This document shows, in pieces, positions 1-11,701 of a stretch of 64,000 bases of DNA. Position numbers and translations under genes: made by a program. Where the stretch lies: the NCBI GenBank assembly GCA_921293015.1, contig OV121091.1, positions 31,728,839-31,792,838 of the forward strand, given 5' to 3'. This DNA comes from Phorcus lineatus (Eukaryota > Mollusca > Gastropoda > Trochida > Trochidae). Within the stretch, counting starts at the first letter, position 1; each line of letters starts with the position of its first letter. Under the pieces are notes generated by a model. The model searched no databases and was not told the DNA's origin. It worked only from the letters and a program-made list of their open reading frames with translations.

Positions 1-1232
1 CCATTCATGATTTGTACATTTTCATGAATAAATATGTTTAAATCAAAACAATACTGGCACTGATCCAAAACCTGACTGCATGTAAAGCAATACTGGCACT
101 ACACTAATACAAAACCTGACTGCATGTAAAAGAATACTGGCACTACACTGACCCAAAACCTGACTGCATGTAAAGCAATACTGGCACTAAATTGATACAA
201 AACCTGACTGCATGTAAAACAATACTGGCACTACACTAATACAAAACATGACTGCATGTTAAACAATACTGGCACTACACTGATCCAAAACCTGACTGCA
301 TGTAAAGCAATACTGGCACTACACTAATACAAAACCTGACTGCATGTAAAACAATACTGCGGCCTTAAAATAAGCACCTAGGAGCTTGTTGGCCAATCCA
401 TTCATGATTTGTACATTTTCATGAATAAATATGTTTAAATCAAAACAATACTGGCACTGATCCAAAACCTGACTGCATGTAAAGCAATACTGGCACTACA
501 CTAATACAAAACCTGACTGCATGTAAAAGAATACTGGCACTACACTGACCCAAAACCTGACTGCATGTAAACAATACTGGCACTACACTAATACAAAACA
601 TGACTGCATGTTTAACAATACTGGCACTACACTGACCCAAAACCTGACTGCATGTAAAACAATACTGGCACTACACTAATACAAAACATGACTGCATGTT
701 AAACATGACCGCATGTAAAACAATACTGACACTACACTAATACAAAACATGACTGCATGTTTAACAATACTGGCACTACACTGACCCAAAACCTGACTGC
801 ATGTAAACAATACTAGCACTGATCCAATACCTGACTGCATGTAAAGCAATACTGGCACTACACTAATACAAAACCTGACTGCATGTAAAACAATACTGGC
901 ACTACACTGACCCAAAACCTGACTGCATGTAAAACAATACTGGCACTACACTGACCCAAAAACTGACTGCATGTAAAACAATACTGGCACTACACTAATA
1001 CAAAACATGACTGCATGTTTAACAATACTGGCACTACACTGACCAAAAACATGACTGCATGTAAAACAATACTGGCACTACACTGACCAAAAACCTGACT
1101 ACATGTAAACAATACTAGCACTGATCCAATACCTGACTGCATGTAAAACATTACTGGCATTAAACTGATCCAAAATCTGACTGCATGTAAAACAATATTG
1201 GCACTACACTGACCCAAAAGCTGACTGTATGA
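1..1232. repeat. 44-bp tandem satellite with ~397-bp higher-order repeat
   Basis: About 25 head-to-tail copies of a ~44-bp monomer, with length variants of roughly 41-45 bp, built around CAATACTGGCACTACACT and CCTGACTGCATGTAAA. The block that opens the window, beginning CCATTCATGATTTGTACATT, recurs at 398, so a ~397-bp higher-order unit carrying a non-monomer spacer is itself duplicated. Copies decay toward 1232. Open frames across it on the minus strand are by-products of the periodicity and are not genes. The array probably continues left of the window. Confidence 0.95.
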
Positions 1233-4067
1233 AAAACAGCAGTCATGAGCCAGAGTTTCTTTGCCCAGGAATTTTCATTTAAGTTCACACATTGATTGTT
1301 CAGCAATGAAACTGTTTGAACCAAACAATAAAAATCTGACACTGTATATTTCCAACAATGAATATTTGGCTTAATGCCATTAATCAGAGCCATGAACCAG
1401 ATAAATTTAACAAGCCTGAACACAAAACCACTTACTCAAACCTTTGCCACATTCAGCTGGACAATAATGAACTTAGTTACGGATACCATTATCAAGTTTA
1501 CCCCATACTAGACATTAGCCTGTATTTAACAGTGATTTGTCAATCAATTCCGATGCAAGATGGTGATAAGGTTTGCATGCACAATGTTACTGCTAAGATT
1601 TGAGACATAAATCCATTAACCCGTTCCATGCTGTGGGCATCAAAGTCACCATAAGTTACCCAATAAACACAAATCATCATGTGGATACAAATCATGTTCA
1701 TGTTTAAAGGAATGTATGATGAGAATAATCCTGAATTGGAAATTAGCTTACGAAAGGCTTTCATGGAATATTTGGACCTTCAGGTGAAGATTTTAATCTC
1801 CTCAAATGATGCCCTTGATTGTTGGTTGGTCATAAAAGTTTGAAGTTGGACTCTTCAACAACAACTTAAGATAACTTTTTTCAAAGTACAAATATCTCAC
1901 AATCCATGTATGATTGTATGGATTCTCAAACCTCCAACCATGCATGTACTGGTCCAAGAATGCTTCCCTTATAAAACTCCTCATAAGTCATCTACAATTT
2001 TTGCTAAAGATTGCATTTTTGTACCTGCTATTATGTTACCTGTAAATAAAGCTAATAGAATGAGCTGCTTTCTTTGTTTCAGACCATGCTACCAGTCCAG
2101 GAATGGTAACCAGGCAGATTATGGGATGACTAATTACATCAAGCTGACGTGGTTATCACTACACTGCACACAAGCACCAACAATGCAAATGAAATTAATC
2201 ACTAGCAAGTCATTGCAGGTATTGACTTGTGCAACTAAATCGGTGGATTGGTGAAATATTGTGATGGTTGTCAAGGTTACTTTGACAAATTGTCCCGACA
2301 ATAAGTTTCCATGTTTAGAAACACCTTATCAGGTTATATTTTTGTATGTTCATAAAACAGAATACACTAGATGGTGAATCTTTTTGATTTAAAGGTTTTA
2401 TTCATAACACAGCTGAAGTCAATTTTGACATAATCTTGACCACTAGCAATTATGTTGGTTCCTTTATACATTAAAACTGATAATAATACACTTTATTGCT
2501 TGTTTTTTTAAAGATTTATTTTAACAAATGGAGACATAAAGTTATAGCAGTAGTGCAAGAAACAATTATTCTGCCTTATCAATAGTAAGTTCCCTTCTGC
2601 AGTTATAATTTTCCAATTTTGTTCACAAAAGTATCAAATTCGACAATATTATAAAAAAAACATATAATTTCTAGCAAATCAATTAAATTCATATCGCAAC
2701 TCTTAATTATTGTATTGGAAACAAACTCAAGGAAGCATGACTCTTAATTTTAAGTAATTAACAATTATGGCTCTACTTTATTCCAAAAAAGCAAGGAGTT
2801 AACACTTTGAACTTTTCCTCAGTTCCATAATCCCACATCAGATTGTCTCTGTAAAGAGCATAAAACAAACTAGGAAAACATCCTCATATAAAACAGCAGA
2901 ACTGCGTATCAGCTGTTTGGACAGAAGGCAGAGAAACCCCCAAATGTCTTACATTTCCTTTGATAAGTCTAATCAGGCCAAAGAATGAAACGAAAGAACA
3001 ATAACATTGCATGAATTTTCAATCAAACAAAGCATAACAGCTCTTTATGGCTTGAACCTGGACCCGGTCCTCTGTAACGATAAACTACAAATTCAATAAA
3101 ACTTGATTTAATGTTCACCTTTACAGCTTATTTTGTTATCATTGGATACAGGGGATAAATATTATTGACAAACAGAATTATAGAGAGATCCGAGGTGGCT
3201 GATTGCCCTAGGATGGCCAAATAAGATCAAAGAAACGTTAACGAGCAGCAAGCAACACAGGTGTTCTGGCATTATGTTGAGTATCACTATCAAACCCAAG
3301 GAGCTTAAGACAGAAATATCTTCCAATTAATCTTGCACCTCGGACATCGTAATTTTATTGAGACTGTGTTGCCATTTACTGAGAATGTCTGGAATGGGGC
3401 TGAAATGGCAACACATCTTAATCTACAGAGGAACACCCCACCTGATGCGAGACCTGAAATACCAACATGGGATCTGGCAGATTGGTCAGTAGGATCAGCT
3501 CCTCAAGTAACTGCAGTAGTCACAATCAGAGGGATTTGAACCTTTGTTCTGGATTTGACTCCACACTATAAATCTTAATACTACAAATTTGAAGGTAATT
3601 AGAAGTGTGGACAAGCTCTACAAATCTTTGGAATCATAAACAATGGGTACTGAAATCTTCTTCATGTGTTTAACTAATCACCAAATGACAAAATACTTAA
3701 CTATAAGATTGTTGGAAAATTTGAAATTTGGGGTTTTGTCTTTAACTCATTAACCAAAAGAGACTTTATCAATCTCAATTTTGTAAATTAGAATGAATTA
3801 GCATTTGATTCAAATTCAGATGGATTTTTTCAAAGTCCTTAAATATGATGACATTTTTAAGTCAACTCTTTGAGACATGATTTTATTAATAGACAATTTT
3901 TATTTCAGCAGTCTGTATTACATCATAAACAATGCATTCAGGAGGAATTAGATTATGAAATTATTCAGGGTACTGTTACAGACTGTAAGCTAATATGGGA
4001 AATTGGCCGGCGTAATATTGATGTTAACTGACCAGTGAAAGGTCAAGTGATCAACCATCTCAAAGTA
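1233..4067. other. Gene-free stretch, AT-rich
   Basis: I see no convincing coding sequence. A 136-nt exon-like segment at 2083-2218 on the plus strand has a good acceptor (TTCTTTGTTTCAG) and a donor (TGCAG|GTATTG), but its reading frame matches no family I know. It could be a noncoding or lncRNA exon, or chance. Confidence 0.5.
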
Positions 4068-4388
4068 AAGAATTGAGTTGAGTTGATTAAGGGTTTCACG
4101 CCGCTTTCAACAGTATTTCACTGATATCGCGGCTGCTAGTATTGTTGCAGGGAGAAAGCCTGTAACACCATTGTGGCTATGCATTGCAGTGAAACCTGCG
4201 AACATCGGCTGGAACTTACGAACCATGAGTGGTACTGCGCTGAAATTCAGTGAAGCATTGCACCCAAACCTTACTGCGTGTATAACAGTTCTCTACTGCA
4301 GACAAAGTTGCCGAGCCCCTGGCGGGATTCGAACCACGGACCTCTTGATCTGAAGGCGAACACGCTAACCACTGCGCTATCCCGCCCC
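4068..4388 (-). mobile_element. tRNA-derived SINE, nearly full length
   Basis: Read on the minus strand, the head is tRNA-like: GGGCGGGATAGCGCAGTGG, with an A-box-like region and a B-box GGTTCGAATCC that serve as the internal RNA polymerase III promoter. The body contains GGCTTTCTCCCTGCAACAAT, and the tail reads GAAAGCGGCGTGAAACCC. The same body recurs at 30558-30840, 43163-43306 and 58613-58900, and tail fragments recur at 48801-48840 and 59287-59352, so this is a dispersed family. A SINE has no protein of its own and depends on a LINE for movement. Confidence 0.9.
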
Positions 4389-7300
4389 TCAAAGTTAAGA
4401 TAAGATACGTCAAAACCATCAGCGATTCGGTTGAATAAATGTTATGGTCATCCTTTCCCTCCATCTTTTCACCTAAATGCTGATCCAAGAATAGAATTTT
4501 TACATTTTTCAATAATTTGAAGAAATTCCCAAATCCCAAAACTTGAGCAATAACATAAACTTACAATGACTATTATGATTCCAAACAGTCAGATGCTATT
4601 TTCATTAAAGGGAAAGTCCTGTTGGCTTCCAACTATTACTCCACCTTCAAGTTTTTTTTGCCATTACATGAAATCAAATGCTGGACACATACTAATTTAT
4701 GAAAAAATGTAAGATAAAACTAATGGATTGATAGAATATCAACATATTAACATACAATCAATGATAAGAGTTATCAGCTCTGCCTTGTTTTGCCTTAGAA
4801 ATGAATTCCACATATGTGGTGCTGATGATTTGCTTCATTTCATGTTCTTCATTTTGAGTGAATGCACGCTTGTCTTGTCAAATTGTAAAATCTTAAGCAA
4901 CCAAAATGTTACAATCACTAACATGTTTGAAATGAATTGTGAAAAGATCATGTATCGATCAAGTACAAAAATGGAGCATCCTCTCAAATTTTGTTTCCAC
5001 AAAAAACCCTGACATTGCTTCCTGTAAAACTGTTCAAACAGGAGATTCATAGTAGAAAGGTCTTAACTTTTTGAAGAATTCATTTTGAGGGAAATTCATT
5101 AAATAAAAACTGTGAGAAATTCCAAGTGTCTGTGTGATCTACAACACCTACTCAAGAAATTTATCGACTTTTAACCTAGAATTTTGTGAATAACAAGCTA
5201 ATAAATTTCAGAGTAAAAAGCTAGAGGACATTTTGAGCTTTGTTGCATTACAAGTAACACTGTAGAACTACAAAATCGATCTGAAATTTAAAAAATAAAC
5301 TCCAAAGTGTAGAGGCAATTGTTAGAATTACTGAAAATGAATGTCAAGATGAATACCACAAGTCTCAATTCTTAATACCACTTGAGGATTAAAGGAATTA
5401 TTGTTGCAAAACATGCTTTATTTCTTGGAGCATGGAATTGTCACAGATAAGATTTTGAGACAAGTTGATCTAAATGTGTTACCTTTGCCATGTTAGTATG
5501 TTACCAATGTTTTTACATGAATATTTTTAAACACTGCATCCTTTGGGCAATTCTTGAAAGAAAGCCAAAACCACCTCTAGTGAGGAATTGTATCGCAACC
5601 TTACAGCCCTCAGACAGACAGTAGAAATCTCTTGGTAGGAGGGACATCAGAAATGAAAAACAAACAAAAGAGTAGCCAACAAGTTTCCTTCATTTCCTGA
5701 ATAGAAAACTGTAGACAAGATAGACTTAGATAGTGGACATAGATTTGGATAGATGCTTGTTTCAATTTCTGGACATCTGGATTTAAAACTTCAAAACTTC
5801 TTTTTTTGCAATCTAATGAGATCATTCAGTGATGTTCAAAGACTAAAGGGACGCTAACAGTTAACCAACCGTTAAAAATTGAAGAGATTCCCATTTGTTT
5901 CAAATCTGCTACAATGGCACCATTGCTGGTCACCCAGGAATAATACTATCAAATTACATACATTCTCAAATAAGAACTTATTCATATTCCATTGTTAATA
6001 CTTAACATCAGGCTGCGTTATATTTTCTTTCATCATTAACATTAACCATTGTGAAAGAGAAAAATTAAATTTTTTCCATTTCAAAATTAACAATCATGAG
6101 ATTTATCTCAAGTATCAAGAAAATAGTTAAAGTGTCAATACAAGTGAAGCCATTAGATTTCCTATATCACTCGGATAAATGAAAAATGCTTAAAATCCCA
6201 GTGACATCTAAAGGTCTTCTTTTGCTAACTGACATTCATTCACTACATCATATTAGCAGCAACTGCCACAACCATACCATGATTGGAAGGATAACCTCAT
6301 ACTCAAGATATCACTGGCAAATACCAGCTACTTAACAATATCAGTCTGTGTTGTTTTAGGTGGCTGGAAAAATGTCACGAATGATAAGGGTTATCTCCCT
6401 TTGAAGCTATTAAGGTAGAATTCTCTCTGGAGAACATCTTCAAGGTGTTCCAATCTCCATGCTCTTTATCTCTTACCTTACGTCCCGGCAGTAACGACAT
6501 GCAAGTTATGTAGTCAGGGAGCGAGATACTAGTCACATTCAGTGGTTAACATTTAAAGAACACGTGGGCAAAATCAGACATGGCAGATTATCTAGCAGTT
6601 CTTTAATTAAGATTCTTTCCTTCCCGCCAGGTTCATCAACCTTCTATGCAACATAAGGTTCTTAGCATAACTTTGTACATGAAAAAAAATAACCCTTGCA
6701 GGTGCATATGGGTAGCAAAAAGGATTGGTAGTTTCTTTGTTTATTTATTGGGCTACTTTTTCTCATGTTTACTTCACTGTCTTCAACAAAACAATGACAA
6801 AGATATTGGTTGAATAAAATAATGTCAAATGATATTATTTGGGGTGTTAAAGTTATTATTTATTGTCAGCAGTCAGCAGTGTGCATATCATTTGAATGTT
6901 AACTACCAGAAACAAATATCAATGAAGTCTCTACCATGGGATGATATTTGCTATCATATAGTGTCACTAGTAAAGCATCATTAATGTAAATATAATTGTC
7001 CAAAAAAAACAATCCCAGAAGAATGTTTCACCAGAAGTGACTAAACTAGCCAGAAACTTGCATAAACATAAACCATAATTGCAAATATATCAACAGCAAT
7101 TACCAAAATCATGAAATTAATGAAGGTATTACTAACAAAGGACTGTTGGCCGTAGTTAAGTTATCTGTGATAGACTGTCAATTTTTATGCAATATATTTG
7201 AAACGTCACGTTAGGGTTAATATCTTCTAAAAAACATAATTCAAATTTTCCGGTGTAAAAGTCGTTCTTTATGATTATGTTATTGATATTACTTAACAGT

Positions 7301-8087
7301 GTATTTAATTTAAAGATTCTTTGTTTAAAGATGAAAATAAGAAATACATGTTTAAGAATCTGATCAGGTTATTAATATTTAATCTAAATTACGAATATCA
7401 ATGATGAATACAGTACTTTGATGAATCAGTTTTAACAACTGCATGCCTAATAACGAAGTCAATTTCCATAATGACACATCATCTCATCAAGTTCCTATAA
7501 AGAGTATACATGCCATGATTCATGATTTATTCAAAGCTCATATTTGTAAAGAATCTGATTTTTTATCTAATACCTGGTCCAATATTTTTAAGCTTACAAA
7601 TAAGAAATACTATTTTCCTAATCAATACTGGAATCAACCCTTACAAGAGCATTTTATGTGCACTTTATACAGTTTAATATTTGACGGGGGACAGTGTGTC
7701 TGCTTCAGGTTGGATATAAAACCTATCTTTCAGCCTACATTGGGAATTGCCTACAGTTTTGTAGCAATTCTACCATCAGCTTGCAAAGTCATGAACTTTA
7801 AATATAACTAGTTTTGCTCAAAATAAAAAGATTTAAATTGCATGTTGAAAGAGGAGGGTCGGCATGCACTTGAAACTAACAAGGTGTTTACACAAGGAAA
7901 TCAGCGCAATACAAAATTGATAACTTGTTTTACAGGGGGGTTGTGGAAGAGAAATGTCAGCCAAGCAAATATCTTCTTTACAAAAAAGAAATGTTCACCC
8001 TAGCACATATATTTAAATTAAATCATAAAATTGCTTTTTTTTACCATCATCAATTCGGTAACGGCTTAATTTGACCAATATCTTTTG

Positions 8088-8088
<1 letters not shown>
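4389..8088. other. Gene-free stretch, AT-rich
   Basis: No coding exon chain, RNA gene or clear mobile element was recognised. A 122-codon plus frame at 7443-7811 has AT-driven composition and no family resemblance, so I do not call it a gene. Confidence 0.5.

Positions 8089-8130
<42 letters not shown>
8089..8130. repeat. (TA)n microsatellite
   Basis: About twenty TA dinucleotides, preceded by a short imperfect ATATAATATA lead-in. Confidence 0.95.
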
Positions 8131-8134
<4 letters not shown>

Positions 8135-8861
8135 CTGTGTATCTTTTTTCAAAATACCCTAATGTAAACATTATTTTGACATTCTGAATAACTTAACCAT
8201 GTAAATTTTTCGGAGGCCAGTGACTTTAATAATCTCCATTCATTCGACCATGTGCTAAAACGTTTATTGTTGATGTTCCTATAATTTGTCCATAGTCTTA
8301 ACATCTTTGATTTTTTTGCAAAAGAAAAAGATGAAAAACCAGATGTGTATAGACTTATAAGGAAAAATAACAACACAACGACTATACTTTCTTGACAACA
8401 AATAACAGTCAAGTGTAATGTTTGTCATATAAATAAGAATGTATGTTCAGGTTTGTATTATGGATAATATGAAATGGTAAATTTGGAATATCCTTATCAA
8501 CAAAAAAGCATAAACAAGCATCCACTGAATCATGATGAAAATGAAATATGTCGTAATGAAAATATATGGACCACATGTTTGATCTGCTGCGTAACTCTCT
8601 TCAAGGTTTTTATTTTAATTAAGAAAGATGTCGTTTACCATAAAAAAAGCGTTTCATAACATTTTGTGAAGACTACATATCATTTGGATTGTCTAATTAA
8701 TAAAATATGATAATAAAGTTTTGAAATCGGGAATTAATAATATCGCTAGTGTAACATATGAGAAATGACGCTAAAATCTTGATCTGTCTTTGTAAAAGGG
8801 GGGCCCATAAAATCACTCAAAGGGGGATAACTATGCGTTCAAATTGTTGTCGGTAGCTACG

Positions 8862-8954
8862 GGGTTTACACACCCACTTCATGAGCCTCGCCATATTGAC
8901 AAATACAACTTAATTCAATCGAAGACAGATTTTATCGTCATTTATTGTTACAGG
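8862..8954. repeat. 93-bp duplicated segment, copy A
   Basis: By eye this is identical over 93 bp to 10046-10138. It begins GGGTTTACACACCCACTTCA and ends TTATTGTTACAGG. In this copy the end is followed by TAAATAC, so ACAG|GTAAAT could be a splice donor. The flanks of the two copies are unrelated, which argues against a haplotype-duplication artefact extending beyond the 93 bp. Confidence 0.9.
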
Positions 8955-9309
8955 TAAATACATAACACATTATTAGTCACACTGTTACATTATATTGTCA
9001 GGACCATATTTACGTAAAGTTGATGCTTTGTAGTTAAATGAAAATCTTATTTTTCGGTGCTGATGAATGTGCACTGACGTGGCGGGTTTCACGGCTGCCG
9101 TGACCGGTCATGACATTGTCATTTATCGTTATTTACATAATCCCAAAACAGTTGTTAGTGTAAATATGTTTCTCTGTCGTTAAGAAATGTCTTACTAAGA
9201 ATTTCAACTGATTTAATGCATATCTTGTTGGGCAAGAATATTTGTACTTGAAGGTCATTAGTAATGACCGAGTTGTCTCCCCTGCCCAATAGATGTCGTA
9301 CAATCCAAG

Positions 9310-9402
9310 ATGGCTGCGCCCATGATCGACATGTTATTGTTTACATTCGATGATGTCACTGATTGTAGACTAGTAAAGTCAAAGTATATTTCACTTTGGA
9401 AT
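9310..9402 (+). CDS. Possible first coding exon, unknown protein
   Basis: An ATG in a YY1-like context (CAAGATGGCTGC) opens a 31-codon frame beginning MAAPMIDMLLF, which runs into a consensus donor (TGGAAT|GTAAGT). The surrounding 9.06-9.35 kb is CpG-richer than its neighbours, as at a promoter. If spliced in phase 0 to the sequence after copy B (10138 onward, TTGTTACAG|GCTGCTGG), the frame would close after about 50 residues; that join is speculative. I recognise no family. The donor and start context are what I see; that it is a gene is inferred. Confidence 0.3.
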
Positions 9403-10045
9403 GTAAGTTCTTAATGGAAAGTGTATTTTTGACGATTTGTATGCTTTATCACAAAATAGGTCAGAATAATATCAGAATTGAAATACGTTTTCAGTATTGT
9501 GGTTACAAAATAACAACTTGATGTCTTATCATGGATTATCAAGTTTATTTTCAAAATATTTATGTTTATGCAATCTTAAATTCAAAGTTAGTACTAGTGT
9601 TTCTAAATTTGATTGTAAACCATAACAAGAGAATGGAGTTTGACGTTTGAACATGGTGCCTTTGATATATTAACCATATTGCTTCAATGACATGAGTGAT
9701 CTACTGTCTGTAGTCAATAATGCCACTTAGCATTACTCTGATGCGTATGCATTACTTCATAATGATACAATAATTTTATCAATCACCAGAATTAATCTCT
9801 TGTTGTGTAAATACGATGTTATAGTTTTGTACAAATACTTCTGTAAATATTGAGTTAATATTACCAAGTTAAAGTTGTTCTTTTCTATGGTGAAGAATCT
9901 TGTAACTTTCATTGAGCAATAATAAAACCCCTAGACAACAAGCATTGAAAGTAATAGTGAATAATTAGTACAGCATGTTTTAATGAGATTGATATCTGAT
10001 TGTACACGAGTACTGAGTGAATCATGTAATGTACTAATTGTATGA

Positions 10046-10138
10046 GGGTTTACACACCCACTTCATGAGCCTCGCCATATTGACAAATACAACTTAATTC
10101 AATCGAAGACAGATTTTATCGTCATTTATTGTTACAGG
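10046..10138. repeat. 93-bp duplicated segment, copy B
   Basis: Second exact copy of 8862-8954, 1,184 bp downstream and in the same orientation. After the shared ...TTGTTACAGG it continues CTGCTGGATCAGGG, so the donor-like bases of copy A are absent. Confidence 0.9.
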
Positions 10139-11236
10139 CTGCTGGATCAGGGTTAATGAACCCGAGGGGTGCAACACTAACATTATGTGTGTAAGGCCAG
10201 TTTGTTTACACATGCAATGTCATTGCTTGCCTTCACCATCTTCAGTATGATAACAAGTATAAGTGTTTGAATTTGAACCTTGATCTTGATCAGGTCTGAA
10301 GTTATGATCCATAGCATATTTTCAAACTTGCTAAGACACAAATAAATATGAGGGAACTTGAAATCAACACATGCTTGTCTAATAGAGCTTGATACAAAAC
10401 TAATTTCATAAAGCTTAGTTATGGTCATTCATGTTAAGAAGACTAAATATAATTTCAAACATTTTAAAAGGCACACTGAACAAAATATCATATGCTGTCA
10501 AATTTCAAATGAAAGATGTCAGCTCAATAGATGACAATATACCTTACTCAATAACATGATTTTAGTCTTTACGGAAACAGCATCTGCCATCATTGTTTAC
10601 ATCTAAAGTTTTCTGTGGTCAGTGGTCACTTGCGCATAAACAGGCCTATTTACTGTAGTTTTCTTGGCAAATGTCTGGTAAATTATTATCATTTTGTTGA
10701 AATGTTCAAAAATAAATAATAAGTATCTAAATGTTCAAAAGGAAAAATATTATTAAGCTGACAGCACCCAGGGTCACGAAATTTCTCGGGACATTGGTGA
10801 CGAGGTGTGGTAGACTGGTTATTTTGTCACAAATTAAGTTAATAACAGCATAAATGATAATATTTTTGGCTTTTAAAAATGTTGACAACATTAATTGCTA
10901 CCACTGATATTTATATTTATGCAGTAAAATTGCATGACTCTTTGCCAAAATGACCTTTTTCTAATACTTTGACCATAGAACTACTTATAGAAGTAATGCC
11001 TCCTCCTCTTACTGCAAAAACAATTATTTCAAGGTGTAGAGATATTTGCCAACACACTCCTGACTCTAGCTCCAAAACAATTGAAAATCAAAAGATAAAT
11101 CAAACAGAATTTGCATCGACTCAGGTCATTACAACAACTTTGATCTCCAGTTACCATTGCACATCCACCAAGTTTGTACTGTCCCATGAGGAATAATTAT
11201 TCAGTTTTCAAACAAACTTTAAGACCACACTGGCAA

Positions 11237-11290
11237 GCAGGGCTTGTGGCTAGACAAGTCAGCGTGTCTTTAAAATTTCACAAGCCCTGC
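11237..11290. repeat. Short inverted repeat
   Basis: Perfect 12-bp arms (GCAGGGCTTGTG at 11237-11248 and its complement at 11279-11290) enclose 30 bp. No target duplication is evident. It may be a hairpin in RNA or a solo remnant of a transposon end. Confidence 0.6.
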
Positions 11291-11701
11291 AATGTATAGA
11301 CATCTTAATTCACACAAATCAACTAGCACAGAGATGGCTAGGTCAAAGAATGCTATCTAGAACTGAATACTGGTAACAATCCACCAAGAACTTTGTTTGG
11401 ATATGGATCACACATCATAGAGCAATAGCAGTAAAACAGTAATAAGCAATAAAACAGTGATAAAGAAGGTTTTTAATTTCTCGGAAATGTGTTCTGAACT
11501 CGTTGATTAATTCAAGGTGGCAATTAATATTGGATGAAGTCAACTCAGGGCAAAACCAAATTCAGCTGAAACCATTTGACCCTCTAAAAATTCCAATTCT
11601 AGCAAAGGTATCAAAGCAAAATAAAAACTCAAAAGGAAAACATTAAACACAACAGAATGATTACTAATATTACACATGGGGAGGCAGCTCTAATCACTGA
11701 C

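Noticed and set aside
440-1217. Repetitive open frames on the minus strand (CSASIVLHAV-type)
   Set aside because: They fall entirely inside the 44-bp satellite and shift with monomer length.
1-1232. CRISPR-like regular repeats
   Set aside because: There are no unique spacers, no cas genes, and the host is an animal; it is a satellite.
4310-4388. tRNA gene on the minus strand
   Set aside because: The B-box and head are tRNA-like, but they are fused to a conserved non-tRNA body found at several other sites, so this is a SINE.
7443-7811. 122-codon plus-strand frame as a gene
   Set aside because: No splice context, promoter or family resemblance; its composition follows the local AT-rich background.
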